Source: an uncultured Sutterella sp. (GTDB lineage: Bacteria; Pseudomonadota; Gammaproteobacteria; Burkholderiales; Burkholderiaceae_F). From it: DNA of 45,499 nt. The translations under genes and the position numbers were made by a program. The stretch is from positions 1-45,499 of the forward strand of contig CAJKSP010000017.1 in assembly GCA_905202595.1 (NCBI GenBank). Direction: 5' to 3'. Positions 1-9,150 of the stretch are shown here, piece after piece. The notes beneath the pieces were generated by a model. That model did no database searches and had not been told where the DNA came from. It worked only from the letters and a program-made list of their open reading frames with translations. The stretch's first letter is position 1; each line of letters starts with the position of its first letter.

Positions 1-142
1 CCCCTTTTCCGTGCCTCTTCCTGCCGCACGCCAGCGGCGCTGTCACTCTCGAAGCCCAGTGCTAAATTCAAGCGTGTTTTCATGCGCTCGCGCGCCGCAC
101 GATGCAGCGCTGCAGAGCGAATCTTCCAAGAGGAACCTGCGT

Positions 143-787
143 ATGGACATCCTTCAAATTCTTCAAAGCCGCAGCACCGCCAAGCACTACAGCGGCCGAA
201 TCATTCCCCGCGATGACTTCAAGAATCTGCTCGAATCGCTTCGCCTAGCGCCGACGAGCGTCAATTCGCAGCCGACGAAGTTCTTCATCGCATCAAGCGC
301 CGCCGCCAAGGAGAAGCTCCTCGAAGCCATTCCGGGCTTCAATACGGAGCGCATCAAGGGGGCGAGCGACGTCATCGTCTTCGCCATTCCGGACGGACTC
401 TCCGATGCGCATATGCGCCGCATCAACGAAAAGGAACGCGCCGACGGCCGCTTTGCTGAAGAAAAGTTCGCCAAGGCGGAGGACGAAAAGCGCCGCGCCT
501 TTGCCGCGTCAAAATCGCCGACGCTTGAAGATGCGCTTTGCTGGGAAGGCAAGCAGGCCTACATTGCGCTCGGCTTTCTGCTTCTTTCCGCCGCAGCCAT
601 GGGCATCGACGCCACGCCGATCGAAGGCGCCGACTTTGCGAAGATGGACGAAATTCTCGGACTTCGCGCCAAGGGGCTGCGCTCCATTGTGGCAGCCAGC
701 GTAGGCTACCGCGCCGAAAACGACGCCAATGCGCGCCGTCCGAAGTCCCGCCTGGCGCCTGAAGAAGTTTTCTTCGAAATTGAATGA
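143..787 (+). CDS. nfsB: NfsB-like NAD(P)H nitroreductase
   Basis: Flavin (FMN) nitroreductase that reduces nitro compounds and quinones with NAD(P)H in the cytoplasm. The 214-residue product is close to the ~217 of E. coli NfsB. It has the N-terminal RSTAKHY stretch, the APTSVNSQP motif near residues 36-44 that contacts FMN, a DADGRF-like segment (ERADGRF), the ATPIEG segment and a C-terminal RPKSRL motif, all in NfsB order. The reading frame is open further upstream, but the ATG at 143 is chosen because AAGAGGAA lies about 6 bases before it and the protein then begins exactly like NfsB (MDILQIL). The next gene overlaps its stop by 4 bases, so the two are probably cotranscribed. The family is clear; the physiological substrate is unknown. 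Confidence 0.88.
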   Translation: MDILQILQSRSTAKHYSGRIIPRDDFKNLLESLRLAPTSVNSQPTKFFIASSAAAKEKLLEAIPGFNTERIKGASDVIVFAIPDGLSDAHMRRINEKERADGRFAEEKFAKAEDEKRRAFAASKSPTLEDALCWEGKQAYIALGFLLLSAAAMGIDATPIEGADFAKMDEILGLRAKGLRSIVAASVGYRAENDANARRPKSRLAPEEVFFEIE

Positions 788-2067
788 CGGCACGAGATCT
801 CCGGGGGCGGGTCCCTGCGCTTTTTCTGGCTGCCGGACTCATGCTTGCCGGCTGCGCGGGGCCCGGCGCCCCTGTGCAGCCGCTAGGGCAGTCGAGCTTT
901 GCAGAATATGCAGGCGACACCCGCCGCTGGATTGAAAGCCGCCGCCCGCTTCTCGCTTCGAACGCCGCCGAAGCAGAAGCAGAGATCGACGGCAATGCGC
1001 CCTTTGAGAAGAAGCCTGCGCATCCCAACGGCGGCGGCATTCTTCTCATTCACGGCCTCGGCGACTCGCCCTGGACCTGGCGGGACCAAGCTGATGCGCT
1101 GGCTGCTGGCGGCTGGCTGGTGCGCACAGTGCTCCTTCCTGGCTGCGGGACGGTGCCGGCCGACATGACCGGCCCCTCTGCAGCGGATTGGCGCAGGGTC
1201 GTTGACGAGCAGGCCCGCCTTCTCAAGCGCGACTTGGAAGCGCGCTGGGGCGAGCGCGCGCGCATCTGGCTCGGCGGCTTTTCAACCGGCGGCAATCTAG
1301 CGCTTTCGTATGCCCGCAGCCACGATTGGATCGCGGGCCTCGTGCTTTTCTCACCCGCCGTCAAGATCCGCACCAAGCTTGCATTTCTTGCGCCGCTCAT
1401 CGCACCTTTCAAAACCTGGCTCATCGATCCCGGCGAATCCAAAGAAGGACAGCGGTCGCTCTTTCGCTATGAAAACGTGCCGACGCCGGGGCTTGCCGCC
1501 TTCTACAGCACTATGACCGAAGCGCAGGATGCGCTGGAAGCGGGCCCCTACGCCAAGCCCGTAGCTGCCTTCTTGGCCGCACATGATTCGGTTGTGCTGA
1601 CGAGCGAGCTTCTTGTCGACTTCGACCGAGAGTTCACCCATCCTTCATCGCGATTTTTCTGGTACGGCCCGGCGCCGCAAGCCATGGCGATTCCTGGAGC
1701 CGGCTCGCTCTCTGACCGCGTCGTTGCGCTGCCCGATGCACTCCCGCAATGGCGCATTGCGAGCTTCTCGCATATGGCGCTCACCTACCGGCCTGATAAT
1801 CCGCTCTACGGCTTTCACGGCACGCTGCGCATCTGCCGGACCGGACAGGCGACAGCGCTTGAGGAAGCGTGCCGCCGGCACCCTGAAGCGGTCTGGTTCA
1901 CCTCGTGGGGCGCGCCGGAAGACGGGCGCGCACATGCCCGGCTCACCTTCAATCCGTGGTTTGACGTGCAGGAAGCCGCAATGCTTGAGGTCATGCGCTC
2001 CAGCCTGCCGGCAGATCAGCGAGAAGAAAAGCCGGAGACTCCAGATCAACCAACGGGCGAGCCCTGA
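784..2067 (+). CDS. Alpha/beta hydrolase lipoprotein (carboxylesterase-like)
   Basis: Predicted envelope-anchored serine hydrolase of 427 residues. A lipobox (LAGC, Cys24) ends a short hydrophobic signal, so the protein should be a lipoprotein. The alpha/beta-hydrolase fold is shown by the oxyanion strand HGLGDSP near residue 90, the nucleophile elbow GFSTGG with Ser167, a plausible acid in HDSVV (Asp268) and a plausible catalytic His in SHMALTY (about residue 330). Its ATG overlaps the nitroreductase stop (ATGA), suggesting translational coupling. The C-terminal tail is Glu/Pro rich. The substrate cannot be deduced; an ester or lipid is most likely. No functional link to the nitroreductase is evident beyond the shared transcript. 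Confidence 0.82.
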   Translation: MTARDLRGRVPALFLAAGLMLAGCAGPGAPVQPLGQSSFAEYAGDTRRWIESRRPLLASNAAEAEAEIDGNAPFEKKPAHPNGGGILLIHGLGDSPWTWRDQADALAAGGWLVRTVLLPGCGTVPADMTGPSAADWRRVVDEQARLLKRDLEARWGERARIWLGGFSTGGNLALSYARSHDWIAGLVLFSPAVKIRTKLAFLAPLIAPFKTWLIDPGESKEGQRSLFRYENVPTPGLAAFYSTMTEAQDALEAGPYAKPVAAFLAAHDSVVLTSELLVDFDREFTHPSSRFFWYGPAPQAMAIPGAGSLSDRVVALPDALPQWRIASFSHMALTYRPDNPLYGFHGTLRICRTGQATALEEACRRHPEAVWFTSWGAPEDGRAHARLTFNPWFDVQEAAMLEVMRSSLPADQREEKPETPDQPTGEP

Positions 2068-2085
2068 CGAACGCCAGCGCCCGAA

Positions 2086-2616
2086 CTACCAGTTCGCGCC
2101 GAAAACGCTTCGGAAGATTTCTGCGCCGCGCGCCAGATCGAGTCGGTCAGGATGCGTTTCGCTCGCGCGGCGGCGCTCCTCGCGCTCTGGCGACACCGTG
2201 CCGCCGAGCATTGCCGTCATCCGCTCGAACACCTCCGCATCAATGCGCCCTCGGCAGAGAAACGTATCGACAAGCTGATTGCCGCGGCCGGCCTCTACAA
2301 GCTCGCGCGCCGTTCTCTGCATCCAGGCCTTGGCCGCTTCGTCGTCCGGATTGCCGCCCATGGTGGCAAAGCAGCCGATGCGCTTGCCTTCAAAGCGGGG
2401 AGCAATGGCGCGCATGTCCTCCGGCGCCATGCCGCGGTCGCACCAAAAGCCGAGGAGAATCGGGTTGTAGGGCGAAAGATCCTGCGGCAGCTCGTTGGGC
2501 TTCACCAGGCGCGCGCCGGGAAGCGCATCGCAGATGGCATGCGCCAGGATGAGCGTATTGCCCGTGCGGGAGCTCACGACAATGAGCGGGCGGAAAGATG
2601 CGGCGGCTTCGGTCAT
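2086..2616 (-). CDS. Small flavodoxin-family protein
   Basis: Flavodoxin-like FMN protein of 176 residues, or 181 if the in-frame GTG at 2631 is used. The N-terminal strand LIVVSSRTGNT is the phosphate-binding loop of flavodoxins. It is followed by a strand-loop (ILLGFWCDRG) that resembles the isoalloxazine-flanking region, and by a third strand with CFATMGG. The long acidic loop of electron-transfer flavodoxins is not apparent, so it may act in a dedicated oxidoreductase role. The gene is convergent with the hydrolase (18-base gap) and lies downstream of trmJ on the same strand after about 90 bases. The partner reductase and electron acceptor are not identifiable. The start is uncertain because neither candidate has a good ribosome binding site. 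Confidence 0.72.
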   Translation of the reverse strand: MTEAAASFRPLIVVSSRTGNTLILAHAICDALPGARLVKPNELPQDLSPYNPILLGFWCDRGMAPEDMRAIAPRFEGKRIGCFATMGGNPDDEAAKAWMQRTARELVEAGRGNQLVDTFLCRGRIDAEVFERMTAMLGGTVSPEREERRRASETHPDRLDLARGAEIFRSVFGANW

Positions 2617-2709
2617 GATGAAACGGCTCACAGAGAGAGAGATCGGCCAGGCGCCAAGCGGCCTGAACGCTGACTATGAAGAAAGTTTAGCGGGAAGCCG
2701 CCGCGGCGC

Positions 2710-3588
2710 TCACCCGATCGGCCAGTTGTCCGGATCGCCAATCTTCACGGCATGGCCGTTTCGAATCCGAGGCGCTTCGGACGCAGCGTCGGCCGCGCCG
2801 CTCTTGGCGCCTTTGCGGTCGACCTTCGAGCGGATGATCGCCGCACAGATTCCGCGAAGAAGATCCACTTCCGTCTGCGTCATGCCAGCGCGGCTGAAGA
2901 GCCTGCGGCAGATGGGCATCAGCAGCTTCGGATGCTTGGGATCATGAATGCCGATGGCAATCATGGCCTGCTCCCAGTGGCGGAAGAAGCCCTCGACGGC
3001 GACGGCAGGCGCCGGCGCCTCATGCTCGAAGCGCAGCTGCCAGTCGTAGTAGTCGCCTTCATGGCCTGCTGCGCCGAGAAGCGCCATCTGCATTTCATAG
3101 GCCGCCACCTGAACCGCCTGAGACAAGTTGAGGCTCTTGCTCTGCGGATCAGCCGGAATGGCCGCGCAGCCCTGGCAGAGCATGACCTCTTCGTTGAGCA
3201 GGCCGCTGCGCTCCGTGCCGAAAACGAAGGCGACGCCTCCCTGCATCTGCTCGAGCCAGGATTCCGACTTCTGAGCCGCTTCGCGCATCAGCGACATCGG
3301 CGGACCGTACTCGCGGTCATAGCCCGTCAGCGCCCAGGCGAAGGTGACGCCCTCAAGCGCCTCGGCCAGCGTTTCGTGGGCTCGCGAAGCTTCAAGCACG
3401 TCGATCGAACTCGTGGCGTAGGCAATCGCCTCCGGATCCGTCTTGTACTCGGCGATGCGAGGCTTCACGACGCGCAGGTCGCGAAAGCCCATCGTCTTGA
3501 TGGCTCGAGCTGCCGATCCGATGTTTCCCGGATGAGAAGGCTCGCAGAGAATAAAGCGCACGCGCTGAGAAAGCGGCGAAACGTCCAT
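2710..3588 (-). CDS. trmJ: tRNA (cytidine/uridine-2'-O-)-methyltransferase TrmJ
   Basis: SPOUT-superfamily methyltransferase that 2'-O-methylates position 32 of certain tRNAs using S-adenosylmethionine. The 292-residue protein has the SpoU/TrmJ N-terminal signature FILCEPSHPGNIGSAARA (residues about 12-29) with the catalytic Arg region. It has the knot motifs FVFGTERSGL and LNLSQAVQVAAYE, followed by a C-terminal helical extension typical of TrmJ (DLLRGICAAIIRS). It diverges from suhB, an arrangement I know from other betaproteobacteria, with a 190-base shared upstream region. Length and motifs fit the family closely. Confidence 0.93.
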   Translation of the reverse strand: MDVSPLSQRVRFILCEPSHPGNIGSAARAIKTMGFRDLRVVKPRIAEYKTDPEAIAYATSSIDVLEASRAHETLAEALEGVTFAWALTGYDREYGPPMSLMREAAQKSESWLEQMQGGVAFVFGTERSGLLNEEVMLCQGCAAIPADPQSKSLNLSQAVQVAAYEMQMALLGAAGHEGDYYDWQLRFEHEAPAPAVAVEGFFRHWEQAMIAIGIHDPKHPKLLMPICRRLFSRAGMTQTEVDLLRGICAAIIRSKVDRKGAKSGAADAASEAPRIRNGHAVKIGDPDNWPIG

Positions 3589-3661
3589 GGCGTCAAAAAG
3601 CTCCGTTCAAATGAGGCAAGGCCTGCGATTTTAGCGGCGCTGCGGTCCTGCGGGCGCAGCA

Positions 3662-3693
3662 TTGCGCTTCAGTGCCCGTCGATTTGTTAGAAT
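3662..3693 (+). promoter_or_regulatory. Candidate promoter of suhB (extended -10)
   Basis: TGTTAGAAT at 3685-3693 is an extended -10 element (TG, one base, then TAGAAT), about 85 bases before the suhB ATG. A possible -35 (TTGCGC, 3662-3667) sits at a long 20-base spacing, so recognition may rest mainly on the extended -10. It lies in the trmJ/suhB divergent region. This is sequence inspection only. Confidence 0.35.
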
Positions 3694-3777
3694 CGCGAAC
3701 GCCTTCGAGAGGGCCATGCCCGCCCTAGGCTGTTCTTTTCGAATTCACATACTTTTTGACTGAGCCAAGCTTTTCAA

Positions 3778-4722
3778 ATGCCCTCGCCGTCTCTCCAAGC
3801 TTTCGTCGCCACCGCTGTCAAGGCAGCGCGGCGCGCCGCCCGTGAAATTTCCCGTGCCTCCAACGATCGGGATCTTCTTCGCATTGAAGACAAGTCCGCC
3901 AACGACTTCGTCACCTCCGCAGACACGGCGGCCGAAGCGGCGATCATTGAAGAGCTTCACCGCGCTTATCCCGACCATGCAATTCTGGCCGAAGAATCCG
4001 GCCGCCATGAGCCGGGCAAGAAGCCGAGCGACTACCTCTGGATCATCGATCCGCTCGACGGCACGACGAACTTCATGCACGGCCTGCCGCAGTATGCCGT
4101 GTCGATCGGCCTCACCTACAAGGGCGAGATCATCGCCGGCGTCGTGTATGACGTCGCCAAGAATGAGCTCTTCACGGCCATGAAGGGCGGCGGCGCCTTC
4201 CTTGACAACCGCCGCATCCGCGTCTCGGATACGAGCGAGCTCCGCCGCGCCCTCATCGGCACGGGCTTCCCCTTCCGCCGCGGCGACGACTTCGGCAGCT
4301 ACCTCGAATCCTTCCGCCGCGTCGCTGAACGCGCAGCCGGCCTGCGCCGTCCGGGCTCTGCGGCTCTGGATCTCGCATGGGTGGCCTGCGGCCGCTACGA
4401 CGGCTTCTGGGAGCACAACCTCAAGCCTTGGGACATGTGCGCCGGCATTCTGCTCGTTCTGGAAGCGGGCGGCCTCGTGACGGACCTCAAGGGCGGCGAA
4501 TCCTGGTTTGAGGAAGGCAGCATCTGCTGCGGCACCCCCAAGATTTTCGGCAAGCTTCTGCCGCTCGTCGGCTCGCTCGGCGCGACGCAGTCCGAAGGCG
4601 AAGAGACGCTCAAGGCTGAAGTGGCCAAGACTGAAAAGACGCTGGCCGATGACAGCCGCAAGCGCCGCACGCTGACGGCCAAGAAGCCGGCGGCCAAGGA
4701 AGCCAAGCCTGAGTCGAAGTAA
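3778..4722 (+). CDS. suhB: Inositol-1-monophosphatase SuhB
   Basis: Mg-dependent phosphatase of the inositol monophosphatase family. In proteobacteria SuhB also participates in rRNA transcription antitermination. The metal-binding motifs are intact: AEESG near residue 71, DPLDGTTNF starting at Asp91, and WDMCAG with Asp219. The core of about 270 residues is followed by a roughly 45-residue Lys/Ala/Glu-rich tail (residues about 270-314) absent from E. coli SuhB (267 residues). The tail is low complexity and probably disordered. The gene ends at a strong intrinsic terminator, so it appears monocistronic. The enzyme family is certain; a role for the tail in RNA or protein contacts is speculative. 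Confidence 0.93.
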   Translation: MPSPSLQAFVATAVKAARRAAREISRASNDRDLLRIEDKSANDFVTSADTAAEAAIIEELHRAYPDHAILAEESGRHEPGKKPSDYLWIIDPLDGTTNFMHGLPQYAVSIGLTYKGEIIAGVVYDVAKNELFTAMKGGGAFLDNRRIRVSDTSELRRALIGTGFPFRRGDDFGSYLESFRRVAERAAGLRRPGSAALDLAWVACGRYDGFWEHNLKPWDMCAGILLVLEAGGLVTDLKGGESWFEEGSICCGTPKIFGKLLPLVGSLGATQSEGEETLKAEVAKTEKTLADDSRKRRTLTAKKPAAKEAKPESK

Positions 4723-4780
4723 GCGCGCTCAGCTCGACGGCGCCTGCTGCCTGCGCACGTCCGCCGTCACACCCATCCTC

Positions 4781-4814
4781 AAAGTCCGCCGGGATGTCTC
4801 GGCGGACTTTTCTC
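4781..4814 (+). terminator. Intrinsic terminator of suhB
   Basis: A perfect 10-base-pair stem (AAAGTCCGCC / GGCGGACTTT, arms 4781-4790 and 4801-4810) with a 10-base loop runs into TCTCACTTTT. It lies before the preferred mutS start, which argues against translating mutS from upstream in-frame codons. Confidence 0.85.
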
Positions 4815-4913
4815 ACTTTTCTGCGCCAGCGTGCGGCAAGAAGGCTCTCTTCGCCGCCTCTTCTGCGCCCCTCCCCGCCATTCCCGTTTTCTTTGATGAG
4901 AAGCTCCGCTGCC

Positions 4914-7652
4914 ATGACTGAAAGCGCTCCTGCCGCCAAGCCGATCAGCCTCAACGATGCCGCCTTCATCGACCAGCTCACGCCGGCGATGAAGCAGTTC
5001 GTCGACATCAAGAACCGCTACCCGAATACGCTTGTGCTCTACCGCATGGGCGACTTCTACGAAACGTTCTTTGATGATGCCGTCAAGGCCAACCGTCTGA
5101 TCGGCATCACGCTGACGAAGCGCGGCAAGCTCCTTGACGGCACGCCCATTCCGATGGCGGGCATTCCGATGGTGTCGCTCGATCAGTACATCGCGCGCCT
5201 CGTGCGCATGGGCGAAAGCATCGTGATCGTCGAGCAGGTCGGAACGCCCGGCAAGAGCGGCGCCGCGATGGAGCGCCGGGTAAGCCGCATCATTACGCCC
5301 GGCACGCTGACTGAAACGGCGCTCCTGCCGGAAAAGAACGATGCCGTGCTGCTCTCGCTGCAGAAGCCCATGGCCAAGAAGGGCGGCGTTTGGGGCTTCG
5401 TCTGGCTGACCATGAGCAGCGGCGACTTTCGCTGCGAAGAAGTCGAAGAGGAGCAGTTTGAAAGCGCGCTTGCGCGCATTTCGCCCTCGGAGGTTCTCGC
5501 CGACGACGCGCTTCGCTCTGCGCTCCGGGAATCGCATCCTGATCTCACCGTGACGCCGCTTCCTGACTGGCGCTTTGACGCCGAACGCGGCGCCGAGCAG
5601 CTCTGCCGCACCTTCGGACTCAGCAATCTCGACGCCTGGGGCGTCTCCAAGAAGGCTGAAATTCTGGCCGCCGCCAATGCGCTGCTCGACTACACGACCG
5701 AAACGCAGGTCGACATGGTGCCTTTCATCCTCCCGCTCAAGCTGGTGAGCGAGAGCGAATTCATCGTGATCGATCCGGCCAGCCGCCGCAATCTGGAAAT
5801 CGCGTCGACCGCGCGCGGCGACGACGGCCCGACGCTCTTTTCTGTGCTCGACGGCTGCAAAACCTCCATGGGCAGCCGCGAGCTCCGCCGCTGGCTGTCG
5901 CAGCCGCTGCGCGACCGCAAGGCCGCATCAGCGCGTCATGAGGCCATTGCCTCCTGCCTTGAAGACGGGGAGCTGCTGTCGAGCATCCTCGCCTCGCTCG
6001 AAGCCATGCCCGATATTGAGCGCATCACCAGCCGCATTGCGCTCGGCTCCGTGCGGCCGCGCGAACTGGCAGCGCTGCGCGATGCGCTGCCTGAAGTTCA
6101 GCCCCTTGCCCAATGCCTGGCATCGCGTCCTGAAGCGCTCTTCTCGCAGATCGGCGCCGCACTAGGTCTTCCGAACGACATTGAAGAGACGCTTCGCCGA
6201 TCGCTCCTTGAAGAGCCGGCCACGTTCCTGCGCGACGGCGACGTGATGAGCAGCAGCGCAAGCGAAGAGCTCAAGAGCCTTCGCGAGCTGCGCGACAACA
6301 CCGGCCAGTGCCTCCTGGAAATGGAGCAGCGCGAGCGCGCGGAGACGGGCATCTCGTCGCTGCGCGTGCAATACAACAAAGTGAGCGGCTTCTACATTGA
6401 AGTCTCCCGCTCGCTGGCTGATCAGGTGCCGCCGCGCTACCACCGCCGGCAGACGCTCAAGAATGCCGAGCGCTTCATCACGCCGGAGCTCAAGGCCTTT
6501 GAAGACCGAGCGCTCTCGGCCAAAGAGCGCGCAGCGGCCCTCGAGCGCGAACTCTATGAGGCGCTCGTCAAGTCTCTGACGCCTTTCGTGCCGCAGCTGA
6601 TGGCCGCCGCCCATGCGCTCGCCTCATTGGACGTGCTCGCTGCGCTCGCCGCTCATGCGCGCGAGCGCGGCTGGGTGCGGCCTGCGCTCGCCGACCGGCC
6701 CGGCATCGCGATCAAAGGCGGCCGGCATCCCGTCGTCGAAACAACGCTCGAAGTCTACGTGCCCAACGACTGCCGTCTTGAAGACGGCCGCCGCATGCTC
6801 ATCATCACGGGTCCCAACATGGGCGGCAAATCGACCTACATGCGAAGCGTCGCCCTCATTGTGCTGCTCGCCTGGGCGGGCAGCTTTGTGCCGGCTGAAG
6901 CCGCCTCCATCGGCCCCGTCGACCGGATTCACACCCGCATCGGCGCCTCAGACGATCTTGCGCGCGGCCGCTCGACCTTCATGGTCGAAATGACGGAAGC
7001 CGCCGGGATCCTCTCGCAGGCCACCGATCGAAGCCTTGTCCTCATGGACGAAATCGGACGCGGCACATCGACCTACGACGGCCTTTCGCTTGCGGCCTCG
7101 ATTGCGCAGGAGCTCGTGCAGCAAGTGCGCTGCCTCACGCTTTTCGCGACGCACTATTTCGAACTGACGAGTCTGGCCTCCGAGCTTCGCGAAGTCGCCA
7201 ACGTTCATGTTTCGGCGGCTCAGGGCAAGCGCAGCGTCGTCTTCCTCCATCAAATCGCCGAAGGACCCGCAAGCCGCAGCTACGGCATTGCCGTCGCTCA
7301 GCTTGCCGGCATTCCCGCACCCGTCGTCCGCCGCGCCAAGGCGCTGATGACGAAGCTCGAAGAGCGCGATGCTGCGCGAAGCGCCATTCAGCCCGAACTT
7401 TTCGACTCAAGCGGCATCTTCAGAAGCGTGCAGGAAGCGCCTGCAGACGCGGCGTCAGCAGACGCCTCGCACAAGGCCGAGCTGCCGCAGCGCTGCCTCG
7501 ACGCCTGCGCCTTCCAGAAGCGCGTCGCCGAAATCGATGCTGAAAGCCTCTCCGCAAGGGATGCGCTCTCGCTCATCTTTGAGCTGCAGGCGCAGGCCGC
7601 AAAAAATGAAGCGGCTGCTCAAGAAGAAATGGAGAGCGAGTCAGAGGGCTGA
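4914..7652 (+). CDS. mutS: DNA mismatch repair protein MutS
   Basis: Mismatch-recognition ATPase. The N-terminal mismatch-binding domain has YRMGDFYETF, containing the Phe-x-Glu wedge. It is followed by connector, lever and clamp domains (including the YNKVSGFYIEV and QTLKNAERF clamp motifs). The ABC-type ATPase has Walker A GPNMGGKST at about residues 633-641, the DDLARGRSTFMVEM signature loop, Walker B LVLMDEIGRGTSTYDG and the downstream FATHYFELT switch. The C-terminal tail is a short dimerisation-type region. The frame is open from 4794, but that stretch covers the suhB terminator. The ATG at 4914 gives a normal 912-residue N-terminus; the ATG at 4896 is the alternative. No mutL is present in the window. 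Confidence 0.96.
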   Translation: MTESAPAAKPISLNDAAFIDQLTPAMKQFVDIKNRYPNTLVLYRMGDFYETFFDDAVKANRLIGITLTKRGKLLDGTPIPMAGIPMVSLDQYIARLVRMGESIVIVEQVGTPGKSGAAMERRVSRIITPGTLTETALLPEKNDAVLLSLQKPMAKKGGVWGFVWLTMSSGDFRCEEVEEEQFESALARISPSEVLADDALRSALRESHPDLTVTPLPDWRFDAERGAEQLCRTFGLSNLDAWGVSKKAEILAAANALLDYTTETQVDMVPFILPLKLVSESEFIVIDPASRRNLEIASTARGDDGPTLFSVLDGCKTSMGSRELRRWLSQPLRDRKAASARHEAIASCLEDGELLSSILASLEAMPDIERITSRIALGSVRPRELAALRDALPEVQPLAQCLASRPEALFSQIGAALGLPNDIEETLRRSLLEEPATFLRDGDVMSSSASEELKSLRELRDNTGQCLLEMEQRERAETGISSLRVQYNKVSGFYIEVSRSLADQVPPRYHRRQTLKNAERFITPELKAFEDRALSAKERAAALERELYEALVKSLTPFVPQLMAAAHALASLDVLAALAAHARERGWVRPALADRPGIAIKGGRHPVVETTLEVYVPNDCRLEDGRRMLIITGPNMGGKSTYMRSVALIVLLAWAGSFVPAEAASIGPVDRIHTRIGASDDLARGRSTFMVEMTEAAGILSQATDRSLVLMDEIGRGTSTYDGLSLAASIAQELVQQVRCLTLFATHYFELTSLASELREVANVHVSAAQGKRSVVFLHQIAEGPASRSYGIAVAQLAGIPAPVVRRAKALMTKLEERDAARSAIQPELFDSSGIFRSVQEAPADAASADASHKAELPQRCLDACAFQKRVAEIDAESLSARDALSLIFELQAQAAKNEAAAQEEMESESEG

Positions 7653-7798
7653 GCCGTACGAACTTCGCCTTAATCGAGCAAGAAGAAGCTACAAAGATAT
7701 CTAACGAAAGCCCTTCAGGCCGATAGACTTCCCAGCGTTTGAATGCGCTCCCGCCCTTGTGCTGCGAGCGCATGGATTTTTTTCTCATCGAGGCACAC

Positions 7799-8962
7799 AT
7801 GCACTCTTTTGAGCTTCATCTTCCCACTCGCCTGATCTACGGCTCAGACTGCTTGAGCAAGATGGCATCCGTCACTGCCGGCTACGGCAAAAAGGCGCTC
7901 TTTGTCTACGGCGGCGGCAGCGTGGTGAGAAGCGGCCTGCTCGCCCGCGTCAAGGCTGCGCTTCCCGATGTGGAAGCCGTCGACTTTCCCGGCATCGAGC
8001 CCAACCCCCGCATTGAATCCGTCCGCCGCGCCATCGAGCTTTGCCGCAAAGAAAAGATCGACTTCATCGTCGCGATCGGCGGCGGCAGCGTTCTTGATGC
8101 GTCGAAGGCGATTGCAGCAGGCTGCTACTACGAAGGCGACCCGTGGGATCTCGTGCTCGATCACTCGAAGATCGGCCGGGCGCTTCCGATCTTTGCCGTG
8201 CTGACGCTCGCCGCCACCGGCAGCGAATATGACAATTCCGGCGTCATCACGAATGCCGCCACGCAGGAAAAGCTCTACCTCGCCGCCACGACGCTCTTCC
8301 CGGTCGCCTCTTTCTGCGACCCGGCAGTGAGCTGCTCCGTTCCCGCTTGGCATACGGCCGCAGGCGCCGCAGACATCATGTCTCACGTCTTCGAGCAGTA
8401 CTTCGTCAAGGACTCGAACGGCATCAGCGACGGCTTCTGCGAAGCGGCGCTTCGCACCGTCATCAAGAACGCGCCCAAGGTGATTGAAAACCCGAACGAC
8501 GTTGATGCGCGCTCTGAACTCATGCTCGCGAGCTCGTTCGGCTGCTGCGGACTCTACGCCATCGGCAACGCGCCGAGCCCCTGGCCCTGCCACGGCATCG
8601 AGCATGAAGTCTCCGCTTTCTACGACATCACGCACGGCGCAGGCCTCGCCATTCTGACGCCCCATTGGATGCGCTACACGCTCAATGACGAAACGGCGCC
8701 GAAGTTCGCGCAGTACGGCGTCAACGTCTGGGGCCTCAGCCCGGCCGCCGGCGTGCGCGAAAATGCCGAGAAAGCCATCGAGCTCACAGCCGAATTCTTC
8801 AAGAAGATCGGCCTGCCGTCGCGTCTCTCGGAACTCAAGATCGACGACAGCCACTTTGAAGAAATGGCCGACCACGTCATCAAGTTCTGGCATCCGCTTT
8901 CCGGCGCCTTCCGTCCGATCGACAAGGCGGGAATCCTCGAGATTCTGCACGCATCACTCTGA
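7799..8962 (+). CDS. Iron-dependent alcohol dehydrogenase, YqhD/BdhA type
   Basis: Group III (iron-containing) alcohol/aldehyde dehydrogenase, probably NADPH dependent and acting on aldehydes such as butanal or other short-chain carbonyls. The 387-residue product follows E. coli YqhD almost segment by segment: LPTRLIYG at the N-terminus, YGGGS, FPGIEPNPR, the nucleotide loop AIGGGSVLDASKAI and the TLAATGSEYDN segment. The metal ligands are Asp192 and His196 (GAADIMSH) plus His265 and His279 (CHGIEH and DITHGAG). The ATG at 7799 is preferred over an upstream in-frame start because GAGG lies 5 bases before it and the protein then starts like YqhD. A strong terminator follows, so it is probably a single-gene unit. 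Confidence 0.92.
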   Translation: MHSFELHLPTRLIYGSDCLSKMASVTAGYGKKALFVYGGGSVVRSGLLARVKAALPDVEAVDFPGIEPNPRIESVRRAIELCRKEKIDFIVAIGGGSVLDASKAIAAGCYYEGDPWDLVLDHSKIGRALPIFAVLTLAATGSEYDNSGVITNAATQEKLYLAATTLFPVASFCDPAVSCSVPAWHTAAGAADIMSHVFEQYFVKDSNGISDGFCEAALRTVIKNAPKVIENPNDVDARSELMLASSFGCCGLYAIGNAPSPWPCHGIEHEVSAFYDITHGAGLAILTPHWMRYTLNDETAPKFAQYGVNVWGLSPAAGVRENAEKAIELTAEFFKKIGLPSRLSELKIDDSHFEEMADHVIKFWHPLSGAFRPIDKAGILEILHASL

Positions 8963-9018
8963 CGCACCGGCTGCCCACAGCGGACAGCGCGCATGACGCG
9001 CTGCCCGCCGGAGGAAAC

Positions 9019-9057
9019 AAGCGCCGCAGAGCTCTCTGCTCTGCGGCGCTTTGCTTT
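9019..9057 (+). terminator. Intrinsic terminator of the alcohol dehydrogenase gene
   Basis: A perfect 14-base-pair stem (arms 9019-9032 and 9038-9051, AAGCGCCGCAGAGC and its complement) with a 5-base loop is followed by TTGCTTTG. It lies 56 bases after the dehydrogenase stop. Confidence 0.85.
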
Positions 9058-9062
9058 GTCAT

Positions 9063-9105
9063 GCAGAAAGGCCGGTCTTCCCCGAAAGGAAGCCGGCCTC
9101 TCTGC
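9063..9105 (-). terminator. Probable terminator of the flavoprotein/cytochrome operon
   Basis: Long near-perfect hairpin (arms 9063-9081 and 9088-9105, one mismatch and one bulge) about 45 bases beyond the cytochrome stop on the minus strand. The distal arm ends in CCGGCCTTTCTGC with no long U run, so termination could be partly factor-dependent or the hairpin could stabilise the mRNA end. Confidence 0.55.
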
Positions 9106-9150
9106 GCTCAATTCAAGACCGCTCGTACGAGCGGATGTTCGCCTTGAAGA

